Assembly (NCBI RefSeq): GCF_003097355.1
Contig: NZ_PYUI01000001.1
Location: 434,001 to 498,000 of the forward strand
Direction of reading: 5' to 3'
Length of the DNA stretch: 64,000 bases
Source of the DNA: Arthrobacter sp. H-02-3
GTDB taxonomy: Bacteria > Actinomycetota > Actinomycetes > Actinomycetales > Micrococcaceae
Of this stretch, positions 9,476 through 17,499 are shown piece by piece (position 1 is the first letter of the stretch; each line of letters starts with the position of its first letter). The position numbers and the translations under genes were made by a program. Under the pieces are notes generated by a model. That model did no database searches, was not told the DNA's origin, and saw only the letters and a list, made by a program, of their open reading frames with translations.

Positions 9476-10465
9476 ATGCGCGAGCCCAGTGAGCTACCCC
9501 CGCACCTTCGACATCGACCCTTCACCGTGGCCGAGGCCCGCGCTGCCGGGCTGAGCCGACGACGGACCCGGGCCCAGGATCTCGCCAGCCCCTGTTACGG
9601 AGTGCGCGCCACCGCCGCCGCCCCGAATAGTTTGCTGGCACGTGTGCACGCCCTGACGGCGGTGACGGGCGCAGTCGTGAGCCATCTGTCTGCGGCCGTG
9701 CTGTGGGGCTTCCCCCTGCCGCGCGCCTTGGAGAACCTGACCGTCGTCCACCTGACGAGTCAACCGGGCCGGCGCGCTGTGCGGCATAAGAATGTGGTGG
9801 GCCATCAGCAGTCACTCGAACCGGAAGAGATCGTGTCCGGTGTCAGGGTGAGCTGCACATCCCCGCTGCGAACGTGGTTCGATCTCGCCGGCATACTGAG
9901 TCTCGATGAATTGGTGATTGCCGGGGACTTCCTATTACGGCGGAGAAATCCATTGACCACGATCGACAGGCTGGACGCATACCTCGCCGGGAAGCAAGGC
10001 AGGGCGGGCTACCGGCGCGCTATGCGTGCCCGCTCCCTGATACGCGCCGACACGGACTCCCCCAAAGAGACGGAACTCCGGCTACTTCTGATTCGGCACG
10101 GCCTGCCCGAACCCGGAATCAACGTCCCCATGTTCGACGAGACCGGCGGTTGGATCCAGGACCCGGACCTCTCGTACGAGCAAGAAAAGGTAGCGATTCA
10201 GTTCGACGGCGGGCATCATGCCACTCCGGCCCAGCGCCGCAGCGACATCTTCCGGGATGAGAACGCCAGGGATGCCGGGTGGCGCGTCGTCGTATTGACC
10301 CAATGGCACTTGACCCCGTTCGCCCCGGGGATGGAGCCGGCGGCGGTTACCCGAGTGCGTGCCGCGTTGACGGAGCGCGGCTGGACTCCCGCCCCGGTTA
10401 CACAGCAGGGGCGACGTCAGCGTGCTCACCCCACACCGAACTCACTTGACACGAATGGCCGCTGA
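9476..10465 (+). CDS. Endonuclease-like protein (DUF559/Vsr-type C-terminal domain), AbiEi-like N-terminus
   Basis: A 329-residue protein. The N-terminus (FTVAEARAAGLSRRRTRA) resembles the winged-helix region of AbiEi-type proteins common in Arthrobacter. The C-terminal half has SPKETELRLLLIRHGLPEP, then DLSYEQEKVAIQFDGGHH and GWRVVVLTQW, the core of DUF559/Vsr-like PD-(D/E)xK nucleases (E, D, ExxK-like positions visible). The frame is open to 9320, but ATG 9476 begins the recognisable domain. The last eleven residues are encoded inside a repeat that recurs 130 bp downstream, suggesting the natural C-terminus was replaced or extended by the repeat. Confidence 0.6.
   Translation: MREPSELPPHLRHRPFTVAEARAAGLSRRRTRAQDLASPCYGVRATAAAPNSLLARVHALTAVTGAVVSHLSAAVLWGFPLPRALENLTVVHLTSQPGRRAVRHKNVVGHQQSLEPEEIVSGVRVSCTSPLRTWFDLAGILSLDELVIAGDFLLRRRNPLTTIDRLDAYLAGKQGRAGYRRAMRARSLIRADTDSPKETELRLLLIRHGLPEPGINVPMFDETGGWIQDPDLSYEQEKVAIQFDGGHHATPAQRRSDIFRDENARDAGWRVVVLTQWHLTPFAPGMEPAAVTRVRAALTERGWTPAPVTQQGRRQRAHPTPNSLDTNGR
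10430..10462 (+). repeat. Direct repeat copy 1, overlapping a gene end
   Basis: A 33-bp segment beginning CCCACACCGAACTCACTTGA and ending CGAATGGCCGC. It supplies the last codons of the endonuclease-like gene (TPNSLDTNGR, with TGA just after the repeat). The second copy at 10560 differs at one position. Confidence 0.75.
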
Positions 10466-10559
10466 GCCTGGTGGCGTAGCGGCCTTCTGTGGCGAATCGA
10501 GGAAGTGCGGGGCCGACGCAGCCCAGTGCCGCCGAGCCATGCCGCGCTGCCCCAGCCGA

Positions 10560-10592
10560 CCCACACCGCACTCACTTGACACGAATGGCCGC
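10560..10592 (+). repeat. Direct repeat copy 2
   Basis: Second copy of the 33-bp segment, 130 bp downstream of copy 1, with one visible difference (GAACTC versus GCACTC). Here it runs into a perfect inverted repeat, so this copy is part of a hairpin between convergent genes. Confidence 0.75.
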
Positions 10593-10621
10593 CAAACGCG
10601 GTAGCTTGGCGGCCATTCGTG
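10580..10621. terminator. Perfect 16-bp inverted repeat between convergent genes
   Basis: Arms CACGAATGGCCGCCAA and TTGGCGGCCATTCGTG pair perfectly around a 10-nt loop. It sits between the plus-strand endonuclease-like gene and the 3' end of minus-strand ccsB, as expected for a bidirectional terminator. It lacks a T tract. Related ATGGCCG/CGGCCAT pieces also occur upstream of the endonuclease-like gene near 9319-9360, so it may equally be a REP-like repeat. Confidence 0.55.
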
Positions 10622-10657
10622 GCGGATCGCGGAAGCCTTGTGGCTCTGGGGTGCGGT

Positions 10658-11770
10658 CTACAGCCCCGAGTAGGAGTGCAGGCCGTTGAAGAACTGGTTC
10701 ACGATCGTGAAGTTGAAGACCACGCACAGGTAGCCGACGATCGAGAGCCAGGCGGCGCGGGTTCCGGTCCAGCCACGGGTCGCGCGGGCGTGCAGGTAGC
10801 CGGCGTAAACCACCCAGATCACGAAGGTCCAGACTTCCTTCGTGTCCCAGCCCCAGAACCGGCCCCAGGCCTTCTCCGCCCAGATGGCGCCGAACATGAG
10901 CGTGAACGTCCAGCCGACGAACGCGATGGCGTTGATGCGGTAGGACAGGTTCTCCAGGCTCAGGGCGTTCGGCACGAGGCGCATGAATCCCAGCTTGTCG
11001 GCACCTCCCGCGGCGATGGTCTTCTGCCGGTGCGACTGCACGAGCTGCAGCGCGGACATGGCGAAGGTCAGGGTGAACAGGGCAGAGGACATCACCGCGA
11101 TCGAGACGTGGATGATCAGCCAGTAGCTCTGCAGAGCGGGCACGAGGTGCCCCACGGGCGTCCAGAAGGCGATGGAGGCCGCAACGAGCATGATGATCGC
11201 CAGGCCGATCACGAACGTGCCCAGGAAGCGCAGGTCGCGGCGGATCAGGACCAGCAGGAAGACGGCGACGGCCACGAAGGCACCGGTGGTGAGGAATTCG
11301 TACATGTTGCCCCACGGCACCCGGCCCGCGCCGAGCGCACGGGTGATCACGCCGGCAGCATGGATTGCGGCGCCCAGGACGGTCAGCGCGACAGCCACCC
11401 GCGCGGGGACCCGCCGCTCGCCGCCGTAGCGCATGCTGCCGTCGGCGGTGTAGCCGGCCCCTGCCGCGCCGCTACGGCCGGAGGAGGACGACGTCGGACG
11501 TTCGGCGCGGCCCACGGGTCCGCTGACATCCGAATCGGCGCGGTCGGCGTCGCCTCCGGCGGCCCCCGCACCGACGCCGACGGGGACGCGCGCGGCCTCG
11601 GTCGACTGGCCGGAGAGTTCCGCCGCCTTGAGGTCCACCGCGCGCAGCGTCTTGCTGCTCTTGGCCAGGTCCCAGGCGAAGGCGATGAAGGCCACTGTGT
11701 ATGTGCCGGCGGCCAGCAGCATGAAGAGCTCGCTGTACTGGCCCATGGTTTCGTTGATCGAGAACAGCAT
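10658..11770 (-). CDS. ccsB: Cytochrome c biogenesis protein CcsB (heme handling, System II)
   Basis: A 370-residue multi-pass membrane protein, the CcsA/ResC partner of ResB in the System II cytochrome c synthase. The tryptophan-rich heme motif WGRFWGWDTKEVWTF (about residues 290-304) is present, with histidines in flanking helices as expected for heme ligation. A low-complexity polar region (about 50-115) separates the first helix from the core. Its ATG shares a base with the resB stop (TAATG), so translation is coupled. It is the last gene of the operon phosphatase-resA-ccdA-resB-ccsB. Confidence 0.93.
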   Translation of the reverse strand: MLFSINETMGQYSELFMLLAAGTYTVAFIAFAWDLAKSSKTLRAVDLKAAELSGQSTEAARVPVGVGAGAAGGDADRADSDVSGPVGRAERPTSSSSGRSGAAGAGYTADGSMRYGGERRVPARVAVALTVLGAAIHAAGVITRALGAGRVPWGNMYEFLTTGAFVAVAVFLLVLIRRDLRFLGTFVIGLAIIMLVAASIAFWTPVGHLVPALQSYWLIIHVSIAVMSSALFTLTFAMSALQLVQSHRQKTIAAGGADKLGFMRLVPNALSLENLSYRINAIAFVGWTFTLMFGAIWAEKAWGRFWGWDTKEVWTFVIWVVYAGYLHARATRGWTGTRAAWLSIVGYLCVVFNFTIVNQFFNGLHSYSGL

Positions 11771-13545
11771 TACTGATCCTTCTTCGACTCAGAGGAGCCG
11801 GCTGTTGACTGAATGAAGTCTTCTGCGGGGTGTTCAGGGGAGGCGTCCGTGCCGCCGGCACCGCTCTCGGCGGTATCTGCCCGGTCATTATCCGCCGTCC
11901 TGCTGGGAGCGGGCTGGGAACCGGGCGCGGCGTCCTCGCCCAGCAGCCATTCGCTGGACAGGAGTTTGCGGATGGCCGCGGCTTCCCCGGCCAGGCGGTG
12001 GTCCTCGCCGCGGGCCAGGAGACCGTATTCCACCATGGTGCGGCCGTCCTCGTGGGTGCCGGTCCGGACCCAGACGCGGCGGCGGTTCACGTAGAGCGAG
12101 GTGACCAGCCCGGCGACGGCCAGGAGCGCGAAGATCAGGGCGTAGAGCTGGCCGGGGTTGTGGTGGATGTCCACGCCGACGTAGCGCTTCACGCCGTCGA
12201 AGCTGATGGAGCCCTTGCCGTCGGGCAACGTGTAGCTGCTCCCGGGCGCCAGGACGATGCCCTTGGTGGGCAGGTTCCGCGCATTGAGCGGCGTCAGCTT
12301 CTTGACGTCGAGTTCGAACACGTTCTGCGGGGCCCCCGCGTTCAGGCCGAGGTCGCCGAAGTACGAGTTCAGGGTCAGCTGCGGGTTGATGAGCTCCGGA
12401 TCACCGCTGAAGGATACGCCCTTGTCGGTGATGAAGGCCGTCGGCAGGAAGAACCCGGCGAACGCGAGCTGCTCGGGCTTGGCGTCCGGGACTTTGATGA
12501 CCACGGAAGAGTAGTAGTTCTCGCCCTGGAGTTTGGCGACCACGGGCCCCTGCATGGCGATGTTCCCGGCGGCGTCGCGGACGGTGACCACGGGGGCGTA
12601 GCCGTTGCCCGTGAGGTACACGCTGGTGCCGCCGAGGCTCAGGGGGTCGTTGACTTTGAGCAATTCCTTCTTGGCCGGCGCGTCCGGGTTTTCCTTCGTG
12701 GTCACTTCGGCGGTGAAATCGATGGGCTGTCCGAACTTGCCCTTGGATTCGCGGTCGAAGGTGATGTCGAACTTATCCAGCTGGACGGAATACGGCTGAA
12801 GCTGGCTGCTCTGGAAGTTCGTGCCGGGCGTGAACTGGTCATAGCCGACCAGGGTGTTGACGAAGGTGTCGCCCTCCACCAGGATCCGCTGACCGCTGTA
12901 GCCGAAGAGGCCGCCGGCCGCCACCGAGACCAGCACCCCGATCAGCGCGGTGTGGAAGACGAGGTTGCCGACTTCCTTCAGGAAGCCGCGCTCGGCCCCG
13001 AGGGAGGGCCGCTCGCCATCGCGGTCCCGGACATCCACCCGGTATCCGCGCTTTTTCAGCAGCTCCGCGGCGTCGGAGATAGCCGCCGACGCCGGGATCC
13101 CGGCGTCGGCCGGAATCACCAGGGTGCCGTATTCGGGGAGGCGGGACAGCCGTGCCGGGGTGCGCGGAGGCTGGGAGCGCATCGCTTTGTAGTGCGCGAT
13201 GGCACGCGGGATCACGCAGCCGATCAGCGAGATGAACAGCAGGAGGTAGATCGCGGAAAACCACGCCGAAGAGTAGACGTCGTAGAGCTGGACCGAGTCC
13301 AGGATCTTGCCGTAGTCCGGGTGGTCCTGGATGTACTGCGTGACAATCGACGGGTTGGCGGGCCGCTGAGGGAACAGCGAGCCGGGCACGGCGGCGACGG
13401 CCAGCAGCAGGAGCAGGAACAGGGCCGTGCGCATGCTGGTCAGCTGCGTCCACGCCCAGCGGAGCATGCCCAACGGACCCAGCGAGGGCATGACGGCCTC
13501 GGACTTGGGGGACTTCTTCTTCTTTACGTTCACGCGCTCGCTCAT
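11770..13545 (-). CDS. resB: Cytochrome c biogenesis protein ResB
   Basis: A 591-residue ResB subunit of the System II cytochrome c synthase. Three N-terminal membrane helices (about 25-195), a large extracytoplasmic domain with PVDFTAEV-like beta segments (FGQPIDFTAEV), and a last helix near residue 480 match the family. The frame is open upstream to 13608, but ATG 13545 (MSERVNVKKKKS) overlaps the ccdA stop as TGATG and is the coupled start. The C-terminal 100 residues are a polar cytoplasmic tail of low complexity. Confidence 0.93.
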   Translation of the reverse strand: MSERVNVKKKKSPKSEAVMPSLGPLGMLRWAWTQLTSMRTALFLLLLLAVAAVPGSLFPQRPANPSIVTQYIQDHPDYGKILDSVQLYDVYSSAWFSAIYLLLFISLIGCVIPRAIAHYKAMRSQPPRTPARLSRLPEYGTLVIPADAGIPASAAISDAAELLKKRGYRVDVRDRDGERPSLGAERGFLKEVGNLVFHTALIGVLVSVAAGGLFGYSGQRILVEGDTFVNTLVGYDQFTPGTNFQSSQLQPYSVQLDKFDITFDRESKGKFGQPIDFTAEVTTKENPDAPAKKELLKVNDPLSLGGTSVYLTGNGYAPVVTVRDAAGNIAMQGPVVAKLQGENYYSSVVIKVPDAKPEQLAFAGFFLPTAFITDKGVSFSGDPELINPQLTLNSYFGDLGLNAGAPQNVFELDVKKLTPLNARNLPTKGIVLAPGSSYTLPDGKGSISFDGVKRYVGVDIHHNPGQLYALIFALLAVAGLVTSLYVNRRRVWVRTGTHEDGRTMVEYGLLARGEDHRLAGEAAAIRKLLSSEWLLGEDAAPGSQPAPSRTADNDRADTAESGAGGTDASPEHPAEDFIQSTAGSSESKKDQ

Positions 13546-14300
13546 CAGATCGGCAATTTCACATCGGTTTGGAACCAGTACTGCAACCCGGAGACCCAGG
13601 TACCCCACACGCCGCTGGCCATCAGGACGCCGAGCAGGATCAGGATGCCGCCGCCGGTGCGCTGGATGGCGAGCCGGTGCTTGCGGAAGAAGGACATCAC
13701 GCCAATGCCGCGGCGCACAGCCAGCGCGATCAGCAGGAACGGGATACCCAGCCCAAGGCTATACACGAAGGCCAGGAACGCCCCCTTCGCCGCGGACGAG
13801 CCGCCGGAGAGGCTGAGCAGTTGGACGGCGGAATAGGTGGGACCGATGCACGGGGCCCAGCCCAGCCCAAAGGTGATGCCGAGCAAGGGCGCACCCCATA
13901 GGCCGGCCGGGGGTTTGGCATGGATCTTGGCATCGCGTTGCAGCCAGCCGAAGCCGCCCATGAACACCACGCCCATGATGATCACCAGGATACCCAGCAA
14001 CTGGGTGATCCACTTGTTCTGCGAGCCGGTGATGAGGCTGCCCAGCTGCCCGAACGCCCCGCCAAGCAGCACGAAGATCACGGAGAAGCCCAGGACGAAG
14101 AGCCCGATCCCGGCCAGCATGCGGCCGCGCCTTTGCTTCTGCAGGTCGACGCCGGTCAGCCCGGTGACGTAGCCGAGGTATCCGGGGACGAGCGGAAGGA
14201 CGCAGGGAGAGAGGAAGGAGACAAATCCGGCCAGGAGGGCAACGGGAATGGCCAGCAGGAGCGATCCGTTCAGGATGGCTTCGGCGAAGGGGCTGTTCAC
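13545..14300 (-). CDS. ccdA: Cytochrome c biogenesis protein CcdA (thiol electron carrier)
   Basis: A 251-residue polytopic membrane protein of the DsbD/CcdA family, which passes electrons across the membrane to keep the apocytochrome CxxCH cysteines reduced. FLSPCVLPLVPGYLGYV (about residues 29-45) holds the first conserved cysteine with its prolines, and GWAPCIGPTYS holds the second. It lies between the thioredoxin-like ResA and ResB, as its pathway predicts. Its start is 13 bp from the resA stop. Confidence 0.95.
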   Translation of the reverse strand: MNSPFAEAILNGSLLLAIPVALLAGFVSFLSPCVLPLVPGYLGYVTGLTGVDLQKQRRGRMLAGIGLFVLGFSVIFVLLGGAFGQLGSLITGSQNKWITQLLGILVIIMGVVFMGGFGWLQRDAKIHAKPPAGLWGAPLLGITFGLGWAPCIGPTYSAVQLLSLSGGSSAAKGAFLAFVYSLGLGIPFLLIALAVRRGIGVMSFFRKHRLAIQRTGGGILILLGVLMASGVWGTWVSGLQYWFQTDVKLPI

Positions 14301-14313
14301 GGTGTGGACCGAG

Positions 14314-14934
14314 CTACTCGGCCACGGCGGCGGCGATGAGGGATTTAAGGGTGCCCTGCTGGATTTCGCCGAGCACCCGGGACGCGACGCGGCCCTGCTT
14401 GTCCAGCACGAGGGTGGTGGGCACAGCGCCGGGCGGCACGAGACCGGAGACGGCCAGCAGTACGGCGCCGTCTTTGTCGTTGAAGCTTGGGTAAGTCAGT
14501 TTGAAGGTCTGGTCGAACGCGTCGGCCGTGGGTTTCTCGTCGCGCAGGTTGACGCCGAAGAACTGCACGCCCTGGTTCTTGAATTCCTGGTGCAGCGACT
14601 CAAGGGTGGGCGCTTCGACCCGGCAGGGGGCGCACGCGGCGAACCAGAAGTTCAGCACGGTGACTTTGCCGGTGAAGTCCGCCGAGGTGACGGCGGTGCC
14701 GTCGAACAGCGTCCCCTTGAGCTCCACGGGACTCTTGCGGTCCGCGACGGCGAATTCGGTCACGGATCCGTCGCCGGCCACATAGTTCTTGTTGTCCCCG
14801 GCCTTGGCCTGCTTGGCGAGGGCATCGTCCTGGGCGCAGCCGGACAGCCCGAATACTGCGGCGAGGGCGGCCCCGCCGGCCGTCAGGACGTTGCGGCGGG
14901 ACAGCGGAGCCCCGGCACGTCGGTTCTCTGCCAT
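14314..14934 (-). CDS. TlpA/ResA-type thiol-disulfide lipoprotein
   Basis: A 206-residue exported thioredoxin-like protein. The N-terminus has twin arginines (LSRRNVLTAGG) and a lipobox-like LSGC near residue 33, so it is probably a lipoprotein, perhaps Tat-exported. The active site is WFAACAPCRVEAP (CAPC, about 110-113) and PTTLVLDKQGRV is the cis-Pro region. It should reduce apocytochrome c heme-site disulfides using electrons from CcdA, encoded next. Its start is 2 bp from the preceding phosphatase stop. Confidence 0.9.
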   Translation of the reverse strand: MAENRRAGAPLSRRNVLTAGGAALAAVFGLSGCAQDDALAKQAKAGDNKNYVAGDGSVTEFAVADRKSPVELKGTLFDGTAVTSADFTGKVTVLNFWFAACAPCRVEAPTLESLHQEFKNQGVQFFGVNLRDEKPTADAFDQTFKLTYPSFNDKDGAVLLAVSGLVPPGAVPTTLVLDKQGRVASRVLGEIQQGTLKSLIAAAVAE

Positions 14935-14936
14935 GG

Positions 14937-15602
14937 TCAGGCTCCCGGGGTGCTGGCGGCACCGGGCAAGAGGGCGGCAGCGGGCTCGCTGTAGTCAACC
15001 CGTACAAGCACGCCGGCGTCGTCGAACACCAGGGACGTCAGCGAGGTCAGCGTGCACTCGCGCTTCCGCGGATCATGCCACAGCGGGCGGCCCTCGGCGC
15101 TGAGCCGCGTGGCCCAGATGGGCAGCTGGTGGCTGACCAGGATGGCTTCGGCCCCGTCGCCGCCAAGCTCGATCGCCCGGACGCGTGCGTCGTGGACCGC
15201 CGCGATGACCCGCGCAGCCTGCTCCTTGTAGGGCTCGCCCCACGACGGCCGGAGCGGGTTGTACAGCTTGGTCCAGTGCTTGGGCCGGAGCAGCTCCGCC
15301 TTGGAGACGTGGAGCCCCTCAAAGTAATTGGCCGCTTCGATAATGCGGGCGTCGGTGGCGATCTCAAGGCCCAAGGCTGCGGCAATCGGCTGGGCAGTCT
15401 CCTGCGCCCGGGCCAGCGGCGACGCCGCCAGGTGGACGATCCGGGCCCCTTGTTCGGACCGCTCGCTGAAGTGTTCGGCCAGCGTGCGGGCCATCTCCCG
15501 GCCGAGTTCGGAGAGGTGGAATTCCGGCAGCCTGCCGTACAGGACACCATCGGGATTGTGGACCTCGCCGTGGCGGAGCAAATGAACAGTGGCTTGGGGC
15601 AT
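14937..15602 (-). CDS. Histidine phosphatase (phosphoglycerate mutase-like) family protein
   Basis: A 221-residue protein starting MPQATVHLLRHGEVHNPDG, where LRHGE is the catalytic RHG motif. LAASPLARAQETAQP supplies the second arginine and ILVSHQLPIW the second histidine. The frame is open to 15752, but those 50 residues are AT-rich leader sequence without family similarity, so ATG 15602 is preferred. It is first in the resA-ccdA-resB-ccsB operon, an arrangement I associate with actinobacteria. Its substrate is unknown. Confidence 0.85.
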   Translation of the reverse strand: MPQATVHLLRHGEVHNPDGVLYGRLPEFHLSELGREMARTLAEHFSERSEQGARIVHLAASPLARAQETAQPIAAALGLEIATDARIIEAANYFEGLHVSKAELLRPKHWTKLYNPLRPSWGEPYKEQAARVIAAVHDARVRAIELGGDGAEAILVSHQLPIWATRLSAEGRPLWHDPRKRECTLTSLTSLVFDDAGVLVRVDYSEPAAALLPGAASTPGA

Positions 15603-15735
15603 GTCTACCAGTTTCTCAAAGATGACGGTCGATCTGAAATCTTCTACGGAAGGTAGAACTGACGAGTTTTGAAAAATGTTCCCTGGAGTTGGAATAAAAG
15701 ATGCAAATGCATGTTTATACTGAGTGAAGCAGTTA

Positions 15736-15749
15736 GTTGAGATTTCAAC
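15736..15749. promoter_or_regulatory. Candidate operator, imperfect inverted repeat upstream of yceI
   Basis: GTTGAGATTTCAAC is a 14-bp near-palindrome (GTTGA/TCAAC) in an AT-rich patch between the divergent phosphatase operon and yceI. An ATGCAAATGCAT near-palindrome lies 35 bp upstream. Both fit binding sites of small dimeric regulators such as MarR, but no regulator gene is adjacent. Weak evidence. Confidence 0.3.
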
Positions 15750-15815
15750 CAATGAGGTTTCAAGTAACGATCAGACGAACCGCAGCAGGACCCACCCGAC
15801 TCAAGGAGCATCACC

Positions 15816-16364
15816 ATGGCACTTCCCGCAAACGTCACCACCGGCACCTGGACCCTCGACCCGTCGCACAGCGAGATCGGGTTCACCGTCCGCCACGCAG
15901 GCATCAGCAAGGTCCGCGGCCAGTTCACCGACGCCGCAGCCACGCTGGACCTCTCCGAGAACGTCACCGACTCCAAGGTGAGCGCCTCGATCAAGACCGC
16001 GAGCTTCGACTCCGGCGATGCCAACCGCGACGGCCACGTCCGCGGCGAGGACTTCTTCGACGTCGAGAAGTTCCCGGAGATCTCCTTCGTCTCCAACACC
16101 ATCGTCCCCAAGGGCGACGCCTACGAACTCCAGGGCGACCTCACCATCAAGGGCATCACCCACCCGGTGGCCCTCGAGACCGAGTTCAACGGCGTGGCCG
16201 TCGATCCGTTCGGCAACACCCGCGCCGGACTCACCGCCGAAACCACCATCAGCCGGAAGGACTTCGGCCTGACGTGGAACGCAGTCCTCGAAGCCGGCGG
16301 CGTGCTGGTCAGCGACAAGGTTGCCATCAACCTGGAACTGGCCTTCATCGCTCCCGCGGCATAG
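15816..16364 (+). CDS. YceI-family lipid-binding protein
   Basis: A 182-residue protein with the full YceI beta-barrel pattern: TWTLDPSHSEIGFTVRHAGISKVRG at the start, GHVRGEDFFDVEKFPEISF in the middle and TISRKDFGLTWN near the end. YceI proteins bind polyisoprenoids or other long lipids. No signal peptide is visible, so this copy is probably cytoplasmic, as in other actinobacteria. Start ATG 15816 follows AAGGAG at good spacing. Confidence 0.92.
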   Translation: MALPANVTTGTWTLDPSHSEIGFTVRHAGISKVRGQFTDAAATLDLSENVTDSKVSASIKTASFDSGDANRDGHVRGEDFFDVEKFPEISFVSNTIVPKGDAYELQGDLTIKGITHPVALETEFNGVAVDPFGNTRAGLTAETTISRKDFGLTWNAVLEAGGVLVSDKVAINLELAFIAPAA

Positions 16365-16540
16365 CCACTACTCTCCCCGCTGGCCGCCCGACGCCGGGTG
16401 GCCGGTTCCGGCGCCCTGCTTCATCTTCGCGATGTAGCAGGGCGCCGTTGTTTCCGCCATTTTTCTGCAGTTGCTTCGCGGGCCGCGGCGGGCCTCGGAT
16501 TCCCTAGATAACAGGGAATCGCCGGTCTACAGTGAGAGCC

Positions 16541-17260
16541 ATGAGCAACCCGAGTGATGTACCGCCGCAGCAGCCAGGTGCCCATCCCCCGCCGCCGCCG
16601 GGCAGTGTCCCGCCGGCCGGCCCGGAGCAGCCGCCGGGCTACCAGGCGCCGCCGCCGGGTTATCAGCCGCCCCCGCCGGGCTACCAGGCACCGCCGCCGG
16701 GCTATGAGGCACCTCCACCCGGGTACCAGGCACCGCCGCCGGGCTACCAGGGGCAGCCGGCGCCTACGGGCGGATTCCGCTTCGAGATGCCTGCGGACCG
16801 CCCGAGAAGCTTTAGCGATGCATTGCCCGCGGGCGGCCTGTCCGGCATGTTTAAGGTCACCGCAATGCCCACAGAGCTGAAGGTCTCGTACTGGATCTGG
16901 CTCATCGGCGGGCTTCTGGGCATCCTCGGCGGAATCATTGGTTTGTTCGGGTCCTTTGTCATCATCGCCTTTGCGCCGCCCCTCGGGCTCCTGGTGTTCG
17001 TCCTGGTGTTGGTGGCCCTCGTGCTGGCGACTGCCCAGATCATCCTGGCCATGAAGATGAAGGAGGGCCGGGAGTGGGCCCGCTTCGCCCTCACGGTCCT
17101 TGTTGGCATCTCCTTGGTGCTGGCCATCGTTAGTGCCGGTGTCGCTGCCGGTCGGGGCGGAGGAGGCCTGCCGGGCTTCTTCATCAGCCTGGCGGCAACC
17201 GTGCTCATGTGGCTGCCAAATTCACAGGCTTGGTTTGTCGCCCATCGGGGCCGAATCTAG
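16541..17260 (+). CDS. Proline-rich membrane protein (DUF4064-like)
   Basis: A 239-residue protein with an N-terminal low-complexity region (about 1-75) of repeated PPPGYQAPPPGYQ heptad-like units. Three or four membrane helices follow, containing LLGILGGIIGLFG and the conserved MKEGREWAR loop. The next gene has the same plan (MSN start, repeat-rich cytoplasmic arm, membrane core with KGNNWAR), so the two are paralogues. Such proteins are common in actinobacteria near the divisome or secretion genes, but no function is established. ATG 16541 is used; GTG 16532 is in frame. An 8-bp inverted repeat (GATTCCCT/AGGGAATC) lies at 16498-16520. Confidence 0.72.
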   Translation: MSNPSDVPPQQPGAHPPPPPGSVPPAGPEQPPGYQAPPPGYQPPPPGYQAPPPGYEAPPPGYQAPPPGYQGQPAPTGGFRFEMPADRPRSFSDALPAGGLSGMFKVTAMPTELKVSYWIWLIGGLLGILGGIIGLFGSFVIIAFAPPLGLLVFVLVLVALVLATAQIILAMKMKEGREWARFALTVLVGISLVLAIVSAGVAAGRGGGGLPGFFISLAATVLMWLPNSQAWFVAHRGRI

Positions 17261-17499
17261 GCCTGCCGCGCCCCGGGATTCCGTCTGATGGCAGTGGCGT
17301 GCGCGCGGCCCGACCGCCCGTCCCGCTTGCCGTCCAGCCGCGGCACAGCCGGGGGTCGAACGAGGGTTGAGAATACCTCTTCGGAATGATCCGCACGGCG
17401 GCCGGCCCGCGGTACGGTGGAGCTAAACCATGCTGGGGGCAGGGCAGGATCGCTGGTCCCGGTGGCCGATTCCGTGATCGACTCGCAAAGGACCGCTTC

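Noticed and set aside
11830..13836. 668-residue plus-strand open frame
   Set aside because: Shadow of resB and ccdA, which have clear family motifs on the minus strand.
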